Shown: piece after piece, positions 50,216-55,334 of the stretch
Position numbering within the stretch: position 1 is the stretch's first letter
Layout: each line of letters starts with the position of its first letter
DNA from: Candidatus Omnitrophota bacterium
GTDB lineage: Bacteria; Omnitrophota; Gorgyraeia; Zapsychrales; Zapsychraceae
NCBI GenBank assembly: GCA_020053475.1
Contig: JAGVNC010000099.1
Span: 1 to 55,334, forward strand
Reading direction: 5' to 3'
Length of the DNA: 55,334 bases
Position numbers and translations under genes: made by a program
Notes under the pieces: model-generated
Seen by the model: only the letters and a program-made list of their open reading frames with translations
Databases searched by the model: none
What the model was told of the DNA's origin: nothing

Positions 50216-50298
50216 TAAGTTACGCGACTGTTAAGGAGTGTAACTTAGCGCGCGAGTTAACCCCGCCTCTTGCATTCTGCAAGAATGCGGCGGGGTAA
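50216..50298. repeat. Two hairpins between ehrL and ehrS
   Basis: The first has arms TAAGTTAC / GTAACTTA (50216-50223, 50240-50247). The second is larger: CCCCGCC (50261-50267) pairs with GGCGGGG (50289-50295), enclosing GCATTC / GAATGC. The second belongs to the CCCCGCC repeat family. Together they separate two genes of one complex by 140 bases. Confidence 0.7.
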
Positions 50299-50350
50299 AT
50301 TCGCCCAGCAAATTTATGTCACTTCGTTCCATAAACCTGGGGGCTCATTT

Positions 50351-51106
50351 ATGTGGGGTGTAATCGTTAACCGATTTAAACAAGGGTTTAGGACGCTGTC
50401 CTATCCCAAAGAAGTTCCTGTTTTTCCGAAACGTTTTCGCGGCCGTCTGATGATCTCAGCCGCAGAAACTCAATGTTCAATCGACAAAACGAAAGATCCC
50501 TTAGGCGCGGTCGTGCCCGGGAAGAAACCGGCAGTGGATCTTGGAAAATGTTTGTTTAATGAAGAGTTTAAGGCTGTTTGTCCAGAAGGGTTGACTTATT
50601 CGCAAGATCATCGCCTGGCTGTTTCAAAAAGGGAAGATTTAATCATTCGCGATAACGAAGTCAAGCTGGCCGCCGCGCTTAATGAAAAGACAAGAAGGAT
50701 TTTCGGGAGATCACTTAAGTTGAGAGAAGTCTGTGCAGGCAGTTGTAATGGCTGCGATGCCGAAATTCAGGCGATGGGCAATGTGGTGTTTGATTTATCC
50801 CGGTTTGGGATTCAATTTGTCGCGTCTCCCCGGCATGCGGACGGGTTGATGATTACCGGCCCGGTGACAAAAAATATGGAATTGGCGTTAAAGAAAACTT
50901 ATGAGGCTGTGCCTTCTCCTAAAATTGTCATCGCGGTCGGGGCCTGTGCCATCAGCGGCGGTCCTTTCGCAGGGGGGAAGGAAGTCCATAATGGAGTTGA
51001 TGGTTTGATCCCCGTCGATTTGTACATCCCCGGTTGCCCGCCGCATCCTTTAACAATTCTTGATGGGCTGTTAAGGATATTAGATAAGTTGGAAAAAGAA
51101 AGGTGA
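50351..51106 (+). CDS. ehrS: Ehr complex small subunit (NuoB/HyfI-like), 4Fe-4S
   Basis: A 251-residue protein starting at ATG 50351 with GGGGGC 7 bases before it; an open frame from 50270 runs through a hairpin repeat and is rejected. Residues about 1-105 resemble the N-terminal ferredoxin-like extension seen in some Ehr small subunits but keep few cysteines. The C-terminal part is NuoB-like: CAGSCNGCDAEIQAMGN, VAVGACAISGGPFAGGK and YIPGCPPHPLTILDGLL, supplying four Cys for the N2-type cluster. It carries electrons in the peripheral arm next to EhrL. It is the last gene of the complex. Confidence 0.92.
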   Translation: MWGVIVNRFKQGFRTLSYPKEVPVFPKRFRGRLMISAAETQCSIDKTKDPLGAVVPGKKPAVDLGKCLFNEEFKAVCPEGLTYSQDHRLAVSKREDLIIRDNEVKLAAALNEKTRRIFGRSLKLREVCAGSCNGCDAEIQAMGNVVFDLSRFGIQFVASPRHADGLMITGPVTKNMELALKKTYEAVPSPKIVIAVGACAISGGPFAGGKEVHNGVDGLIPVDLYIPGCPPHPLTILDGLLRILDKLEKER

Positions 51107-51152
51107 TCATTAAGGAAAGGCTTCGCTCGTCCTCGCCAATGACACCCCCGTT

Positions 51153-51219
51153 TGCCTGCCGCACAATCCTTCCTTGCCAATTTTTTCGTTTTATTTTAAA
51201 ATGCCATTTCCATGAAAAG
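51153..51219 (+). promoter_or_regulatory. Copy A of a duplicated promoter cassette
   Basis: About 60 bases closely match 52299-52365. TTGCCA (51174-51179), 17 bases, and TAAAAT (51197-51202) form the promoter. Ten bases later comes ATGAAAAG, here opening only a 16-codon frame. It is probably the left remnant of the cassette that drives the gene at 52357. Confidence 0.65.
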
Positions 51220-51347
51220 TACAGACTTTCAAAAACTTGACTTTTCCCGGTCTTCGGATTAAATTTCTATTGGTTCATCATAATGAACTTGAGTTCAAAT
51301 ATTTGAATGATCTCGATAACGCAGGCCGACGTTTTATTCCCAGTTCC

Positions 51348-51376
51348 TTGACGTCCACACGAGCGTGTGGTAGTAT
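51348..51376 (+). promoter_or_regulatory. Promoter with operator in spacer, BRO-N gene
   Basis: TTGACG and TAGTAT are 17 bases apart, and the spacer holds a perfect inverted repeat CCACAC-GAGC-GTGTGG. A protein bound there would block polymerase directly. The BRO-N gene starts 64 bases downstream. A perfect palindrome TTCAAATATTTGAA lies at 51294-51307. Confidence 0.6.
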
Positions 51377-51440
51377 GGTGTTGCTTAAATATCCATCCCC
51401 TGGACCGCAGATTCCCCCAAACACAAGAAAGGGGAAAAGT

Positions 51441-52274
51441 ATGAATGAAATGATCCAAACCAAAATCGCAATTTTTAAGGAAAAGAAGATCCGCCGTGCT
51501 TGGGATGAAGAAAAAGAAAAATGGTTTTTCTCCATCGTCGATGTTGTTGAAGCACTGACTAGTAGCCCGAATGCAAGGAGCTACTGGAAAGTATTAAAGA
51601 ATAGGCTTAAAAAAGAAGGCAGTGAGGTGGTTACAAAATGTAACCACCTGAAGATGCAGGCAGCGGACGGTAAGTATTACCTTACAGACGCCGCTGACAC
51701 TGAAGCAATGTTCAGGATTATTCAATCGATTCCTTCCCCCAACGCTGAACCCTTTAAGCTCTGGTTGGCGCGCGTGGGTTATGAGCGGGTGGAAGAGACG
51801 ATTGATCCGGAATTAGCCATTGCGCGGGCCATGCAGACGTATTTGAAGAAGGGGTATTCACCTGATTGGGTGAATATGCGGCTTAAAAGCATTGAAATCC
51901 GTAAACTGCTTACGGATGAATGGGTCAAACGTGGAGTTAAAACCAACGATGAATTTGCCGTGCTAACGGACGAAATCTCGCTGGCCTGGGCGGGAATGAA
52001 GACCAAGGATTACAAGAAATATAAAGAATTGAAGAAAGAAAACCTGCGGGATAATATGACTAATCTCGAGCTGGTGCTTAACATGCTGGCTGAGGCCAGT
52101 ACCACGGAAATTTCGCAGGTCAAAGAGCCTAAGACATTCCCGGAGAACAAAAAGATCGCCCGGCAAGGTGGGTCCGTGGCCGGTAAAGCGAAGAAAGCGA
52201 TTGAGGCCAAAACCGGCAGAAGCGTGATTGGCAAAGAGAATCATTTGAAGAGGATACAGAATAAAAATACTTGA
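51441..52274 (+). CDS. BRO-N domain (phage antirepressor-like) protein
   Basis: A 277-residue protein. Residues about 5-105 are a BRO-N domain: IAIFKEKKIRRAWDEEKEKWFFSIVDVVEALT, NARSYWKVLKNRLKKEG and PFKLWLARVGYERVEETIDPE. The second half is helical, with LAIARAMQTYLKKGYSPDWVNMRLKSIE and LRDNMTNLELVLNMLAEASTTEIS, ending in a basic tail. This full-length form is widespread in anaerobes and Patescibacteria-like genomes and is related to phage antirepressors and DinD; its role is not settled. AAAGGGG precedes ATG 51441. It is flanked by the two promoter-cassette copies, suggesting it arrived in, or interrupted, an accessory locus. Confidence 0.88.
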   Translation: MNEMIQTKIAIFKEKKIRRAWDEEKEKWFFSIVDVVEALTSSPNARSYWKVLKNRLKKEGSEVVTKCNHLKMQAADGKYYLTDAADTEAMFRIIQSIPSPNAEPFKLWLARVGYERVEETIDPELAIARAMQTYLKKGYSPDWVNMRLKSIEIRKLLTDEWVKRGVKTNDEFAVLTDEISLAWAGMKTKDYKKYKELKKENLRDNMTNLELVLNMLAEASTTEISQVKEPKTFPENKKIARQGGSVAGKAKKAIEAKTGRSVIGKENHLKRIQNKNT

Positions 52275-52298
52275 GGGGCGCGGATTGAACTCCGTCCC

Positions 52299-52365
52299 TG
52301 CCTGCCCCATAATCCCTCCTTGCCAATTTTTTAGTTTTTGTTTAAAATACTGTTCCATGAAAAAG
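52299..52365 (+). promoter_or_regulatory. Copy B of the duplicated promoter cassette
   Basis: It matches 51153-51219 over about 60 bases. TTGCCA (52320-52325), 17 bases, TAAAAT (52343-52348), then ATG 8 bases later. The short distance means the mRNA of the following gene could be leaderless. Confidence 0.65.
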
Positions 52366-52644
52366 CGCGGCGCAAACTATTACTGGAATGCTCGGGATAA
52401 AATCTACGCCCGACTCTCCCAATTGCCCCAAGGCACGATCAAAGAGCGCCGCATCTCTGGCCACACGTATTTTTACCTCCAACATCGGGAAGGGAAAAAG
52501 GTTGTCCACACCTACATCGGCAAAGAGCTTCCCGACAATTTAAAAAAGCAAATGCTCGAACGCCAAGCCCTGCGCGCCCAATTACAAAAAATCCAGGATG
52601 CCATGCTCAAGATCGTTGCGGAAAAAATAAAGGGCTTGGGGTAA
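52357..52644 (+). CDS. Small hypothetical protein of an accessory locus
   Basis: A 95-residue basic protein. It begins MKKRGANYYWNARDKIYARLSQLPQGTIKERRISG, has YFYLQHREGKKVVHTYIGKELP in the middle, and ends in a helix (KKQMLERQALRAQLQKIQDAMLKIVAEK). The YxxLxxREGxKxxxxYIGKELP pattern occurs in short proteins that precede nucleotidyltransferase genes. It has a near-leaderless start behind promoter copy B. A nucleotidyltransferase remnant follows at 52818, which fits an eroded two- or three-gene locus. No biochemical function can be given. Confidence 0.7.
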   Translation: MKKRGANYYWNARDKIYARLSQLPQGTIKERRISGHTYFYLQHREGKKVVHTYIGKELPDNLKKQMLERQALRAQLQKIQDAMLKIVAEKIKGLG

Positions 52645-52659
52645 GTAGGGAAACAGGGG

Positions 52660-52714
52660 TTTTACACTACAATTGTCGCCGCGCGGCGCGAATTGGCCTT
52701 TTACACTACAATTG
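52660..52714 (+). repeat. 16-bp direct repeat
   Basis: TTTTACACTACAATTG occurs exactly at 52660-52675 and 52699-52714, around a GC-rich palindrome GCCGCGCGGC. It may mark a site duplication or an operator pair upstream of the next promoter. Confidence 0.55.
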
Positions 52715-52731
52715 GGAAAAAAGCTCCAATC

Positions 52732-52760
52732 TTGACAAATGGTCAATATTGTTGTATATT
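52732..52760 (+). promoter_or_regulatory. Promoter of the eroded nucleotidyltransferase locus
   Basis: TTGACA (52732-52737), 17 bases and TATATT (52755-52760). The downstream AT-rich stretch repeats TACAATAT twice and may hold an operator. It reads into the remnant ORF at 52818 and the gene at 52904. Confidence 0.6.
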
Positions 52761-52817
52761 TAAGTACAATATATTGAGTAATAACATACAACTAATTGTA
52801 TTAATTTGTACAATATT

Positions 52818-52898
52818 ATGGAATACAGGATCAATCAAGAGGCACTGTTAACCCATTTGGCGCTTTGGGACGGCTTTTTAAAGCGCAAAGGGGGCTAA
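52818..52898 (+). pseudogene. N-terminal remnant of a nucleotidyltransferase (DUF6036/AbiEii-like)
   Basis: A 26-codon frame reading MEYRINQEALLTHLALWDGF and then LKRKGG before a stop. From memory, this is the N terminus of a family of predicted nucleotidyltransferases that continue VHLIACGGTALTLLG. The catalytic part is missing and the next gene begins 5 bases later, so an internal deletion joined the stub to the following gene. It could still serve as a coupled leader. The identification rests on a short stretch. Confidence 0.5.
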
Positions 52899-52903
52899 GT
52901 TAT

Positions 52904-53581
52904 ATGGCCAATCAAAAATTACTAGACAATGTCAGCAAACTGGGAGTGCCGATGATGGCCCCCGACGAACCGCTCGACGTCAACAAGACCCTGGCGGACG
53001 TGGTCAAAAGCCATGACACAAGGTTGTGGGAAAATTTTCCTGTGCTGTTGGCCAGCGCCGCCCAAAAGCAGCCTCTGGATCTTAAGAAAGTAAGCGAGCA
53101 ATTAAAGAAATCGGTCGATAAAAAGGCCCTGGGGGATCTCGTCGCGTTATCAAAAGCTGTTCATGATTATTATCATCTTCCCTGGACGGAGCTTAATAAA
53201 AGTCTGGATACATTTAAGAAATCGGCTTCGGATTTAGAGAAATCCTTCAAGCCGCTGCGCAATGCCTTGGCCCACGCGACGAATGTTCACGTTGCCCTGG
53301 TTTCCTTGTCCACCGACCGATTGAAGCGTTCCTTTGAAGATTACTTAACCCGCGTCAAGCAAGATGAGCAAAAAGAACAGGTTAAATACAAAGGGCTTTC
53401 GTTGGACTACGCCCTCTCCCAGGTGTTTTCGCCCAAGCAAAAGGAATTATTTCAAAAGAAATTAAAAGGCGAGCCGTTGACCAAGACCGAGCGCGAATAT
53501 TTCTCCCGGGCCGTGAAAAAGAAGGCCCAAGCGCTGGCCAACGACGAACTTCACGCCCTGGCAAGACAGGTAGTGGGGTAG
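52904..53581 (+). CDS. Hypothetical protein, helical, accessory locus
   Basis: A 225-residue, charged, mostly helical protein with no transmembrane segment. Notable stretches are SKLGVPMMAPDEPLDVNKTLADVVKSHDTRLWENFPVLLA and FSPKQKELFQKKLKGEPLTKTEREYFSRAVKKKAQALANDELHALARQ. The latter resembles the C-terminal helix-turn-helix tail seen in partners of AbiEii-like nucleotidyltransferases. ATG 52904 is preceded by AAGGGGG. Its usual partner, the nucleotidyltransferase, survives only as a stub just upstream. If the pair is a toxin-antitoxin type system, this would be a solitary remaining component. That function is inferred from context only. Confidence 0.7.
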   Translation: MANQKLLDNVSKLGVPMMAPDEPLDVNKTLADVVKSHDTRLWENFPVLLASAAQKQPLDLKKVSEQLKKSVDKKALGDLVALSKAVHDYYHLPWTELNKSLDTFKKSASDLEKSFKPLRNALAHATNVHVALVSLSTDRLKRSFEDYLTRVKQDEQKEQVKYKGLSLDYALSQVFSPKQKELFQKKLKGEPLTKTEREYFSRAVKKKAQALANDELHALARQVVG

Positions 53582-53669
53582 GGCGGCAGGGGATTAGGTA
53601 CGTGTCCCTGGGGATACTTAATTACTTATTTATTACTTATTTCTAATATTTCGGTAATTAATAAATAAT

Positions 53670-53711
53670 TTGACAATTTTTAATTACCAATTTATACTTA
53701 ATTGGTAATTA
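53670..53711 (+). promoter_or_regulatory. Fic gene promoter with operator centred on the -10 box
   Basis: TTGACA (53670-53675), 17 bases, TATACT (53693-53698). Perfect arms TAATTACCAATT (53681-53692) and AATTGGTAATTA (53700-53711) flank the -10 box, leaving it exactly in the 7-base centre. A further half-site GGTAATTA lies at 53653-53660. Strong repression by the palindrome-binding protein is expected. Confidence 0.8.
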
Positions 53712-53727
53712 AAAGGAGCCTTTAAAG

Positions 53728-55077
53728 ATGACAATCATTGAACCGCCGCCAAATCTTAAAGATATCTGGAGCAAAGAAAATACTTTGAATCAAATTTTTA
53801 AAGTCCCCCAGATTAAGGAATTGCGGGAATTAATTCACAGGGCAAATGACAAGTACTATTATTGGTCTGAGATCAAGCACAGGATTCCCGGGGAAGTTGG
53901 GGTGAGCGCTGAAGAAGTTTGGGCCTATATTCGAATGGGCAGAAATTCTAACTCCAAAATCACTCCCCTTACAGATATAAAGGGCAAATCGTTTCAATAC
54001 TGGATCCCGGATTGTTTACATAAGGTGATCAGCGAAGTGGATAAATGGTCGGGAGGCATTATCACCACCGATCAGCCCGGCTTTCCATCCAAAGAAAAAT
54101 ACATTATCAGTTCACTCATGGATGAGGCCATTGCTTCAAGCCAATTGGAGGGAGCTTCGACGGAATATAAGGTGGCCAAGGAGCTTTTAAGGACCGGCCG
54201 AAAACCTCTTGATAAAAATGAAAAAATGATCGTCAACAACTGGGAAGCCATGCGGTTTATCCGGGACAATGCTGATCAGCATTTTTCTTTATCTAGGATC
54301 CGGGAATTGCATTCCATTCTTACGCAAGGGACATTAGAGCACCCTGAAGAATCAGGCAATTTAAGAAAAAATGATGATATCGAGGTCCGTTATCGCGGAG
54401 AAGTTGTTTTTATTCCACCCAAAGCTGATGAGGTGGAGAGCAGGCTGGTCAAGTTATTAGAGTTTGCGAATATTGATGATGAGGATAATTGGATTCATCC
54501 TGTCATCAAGGGCGCCATGATTCATTTTTGGCTGGCATATATCCATCCCTTTGCTGATGGCAATGGCCGGACGGCCCGGGCGCTTATGTATTGGTATCTG
54601 CTTAGCCGTAATTACACGCTTTTTCAATATTTATCAATTTCAAAACATTTTTTGGTTGCTCCCGGGCAGTATGTTAAAGCGTACCTTTATACAGAACACG
54701 ATGATAACGATTTGACATATTTTCTGGTATACAACTTGAATTCTATCCGGGATGCTTTAATTGAGCTTAGGAAATATCTCAAGAAAAAACAGAATGAAAT
54801 GTCCAGCGCGAATCAATTGTTGACTAACTATAGAGGCTTGAATTCTCGGCAGAAAAGCCTCGTCTATCATTCGATTCAACATCCGGATCATGTTTATACC
54901 GTTGAAGCGCATAAAAACACTCATGGGGTCGCGTATGATACAGCCAGAAAGGATTTAATGGCATTGGCCTCTAAAGGTTTTTTGAGAAAGGAAAGGGAAG
55001 GAAAGAAGCTGTTCTTGTTTTTCCCATCAGGCCGGGCCATTGAGAAATTGAGAGAAACAAAGATTCTCAATAATTAG
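53728..55077 (+). CDS. Fic family protein with inhibitory motif and C-terminal winged helix
   Basis: A 449-residue protein. Residues about 1-105 resemble the N-terminal domain of DUF4172/Fic_N-type proteins. The inhibitory helix motif S-x3-E-G is present as SSQLEG (about residue 136). The Fic core has the complete active motif HPFADGNGRTAR (about residue 272), with catalytic His, so it should transfer AMP or a related group onto target proteins when relieved. The last 80 residues are a winged-helix domain (YTVEAHKNTHGVAYDTARKDLMALASKGFLRKE) that could bind the operator over its own promoter. AAAAGGAG precedes the ATG. It stands alone with an autoregulation-like promoter. Confidence 0.93.
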   Translation: MTIIEPPPNLKDIWSKENTLNQIFKVPQIKELRELIHRANDKYYYWSEIKHRIPGEVGVSAEEVWAYIRMGRNSNSKITPLTDIKGKSFQYWIPDCLHKVISEVDKWSGGIITTDQPGFPSKEKYIISSLMDEAIASSQLEGASTEYKVAKELLRTGRKPLDKNEKMIVNNWEAMRFIRDNADQHFSLSRIRELHSILTQGTLEHPEESGNLRKNDDIEVRYRGEVVFIPPKADEVESRLVKLLEFANIDDEDNWIHPVIKGAMIHFWLAYIHPFADGNGRTARALMYWYLLSRNYTLFQYLSISKHFLVAPGQYVKAYLYTEHDDNDLTYFLVYNLNSIRDALIELRKYLKKKQNEMSSANQLLTNYRGLNSRQKSLVYHSIQHPDHVYTVEAHKNTHGVAYDTARKDLMALASKGFLRKEREGKKLFLFFPSGRAIEKLRETKILNN

Positions 55078-55103
55078 GTGCAGGAGGTTCCAGTGCCCCC
55101 GGA

Positions 55104-55235
55104 ATTACCCGAAGGGGCATCGACGCGCCGGAGATGGACACCCCCGAAGGGAAGAGGGCGAAGGAGTTTGTGGCGCACGAACTCGCCAAAGTCCCGTACA
55201 TTATCCTCACCAGCTTCTGGTCCGATAAATACGAC
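55104..55235 (+). pseudogene. Thermonuclease (SNase-like) fragment cut by an insertion sequence
   Basis: A 44-codon frame reads ITRRGIDAPEMDTPEGKRAK, then EFVAHELAKVPYIILTS and SDKYD. GIDAPE, TPEGKRAKEF and SDKYD are hallmarks of the staphylococcal-nuclease-like domain. The frame ends exactly where the IS3-like terminal repeat begins (TGATC). The upstream part of the gene is missing after the Fic stop codon, so this is an internal fragment. Confidence 0.75.
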
Positions 55236-55334
55236 TGATCTTCCCCCGAAAAAGTGGACACTTTGAAGAGTTGGTATTAGCATAATACCGGCTCAGAAGG
55301 AGGTGTCCGATGGTGGGAGAAAATGGCAAGAAGA
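55236..55334 (+). mobile_element. Left end of an IS3-like insertion sequence
   Basis: The segment starts with TGATCTTCCCCCGAAAAAGT followed by GGACAC, the form of terminal inverted repeat found in several IS3-family elements (TG start, C-rich run, AAAAAGTGGACAC). A GGCTCAGAAGGAGG leader and an ORF start follow. The right end is beyond the window. It interrupts a thermonuclease gene. Confidence 0.65.
55310..55334 (+). CDS. Transposase OrfA start (partial)
   Basis: ATG 55310 is preceded by AAGGAGG and reads MVGENGKK to the window edge. Its location inside the insertion-sequence end suggests the small DNA-binding OrfA of an IS3 element. Too few residues are visible for a sequence-based identification. 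Confidence 0.45.

Noticed and set aside
50270-50350. N-terminal extension of ehrS
   Set aside because: It begins inside a hairpin repeat and adds residues unlike the family; ATG 50351 has a good RBS.

Overview
The window is a respiratory and stress-response region of an anaerobic or facultative Gram-negative bacterium. The lineage is inferred, not proven. A Gram-negative envelope is indicated by the MtrB-type barrel and the porin. System II cytochrome c maturation with an oversized CcsA and a partner lipoprotein, abundant short GC-rich palindromes, an Ehr complex and BRO-N genes together suggest Omnitrophota (candidate phylum OP3) or another PVC-affiliated lineage. No rRNA, tRNA or CRISPR array was seen.

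Bases 1-14621 hold the 3' part of hemA, lacking the usual C-terminal dimerisation domain, followed by a dense multihaem electron-transfer cluster. It contains an MtrAB-like outer-membrane conduit, a Rieske/cytochrome b complex with a nonahaem cytochrome, a tetrahaem cytochrome, a NapC-like heptahaem membrane cytochrome, an octahaem/ferredoxin/NrfD quinone module, and a cytochrome c-cytochrome b fusion with 19 haem motifs that is split by a frameshift. I count 55 c-haem motifs in about 13.5 kb. The following operon (14753-19785) supplies a lipoprotein, ResB and CcsA for haem attachment, then an NhaD-type antiporter.

A CDF metal transporter, a palindrome-rich stretch, a Crp/Fnr regulator and a hemerythrin-like gene with a perfect Crp-type box follow. 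Bases 22956-32524 form a molybdoenzyme locus: porin, Fe-S subunit, NrfD anchor, Mo catalytic subunit, TorD chaperone, TatA, TatC, a CMD-family protein, MoaA and two MOSC genes (one truncated). The catalytic subunit resembles the Arr/Arx/Srd branch but lacks the ArrA signature, so its substrate is open.

Bases 32610-35924 are an ArsR-controlled arsenic operon: ArsR, a small Cys-rich protein, an ArsP-like permease with a suspicious early TGA, Acr3, ArsC and a GDCCVxC protein. On the minus strand are pyruvate:ferredoxin oxidoreductase and a dihydroorotate dehydrogenase-like protein. Bases 41441-51106 carry an ACT-malic enzyme, a HTH-EIIA regulator and a six-gene energy-converting hydrogenase-related (Ehr) complex whose large subunit lacks the NiFe ligands. 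Palindromic repeats have entered two of its genes in frame.

The right end (51107-55334) is accessory DNA: a BRO-N gene, a duplicated promoter cassette, remnants of a nucleotidyltransferase locus, a Fic protein with an operator over its -10 box, and a thermonuclease remnant cut by an IS3-like element that runs off the window.
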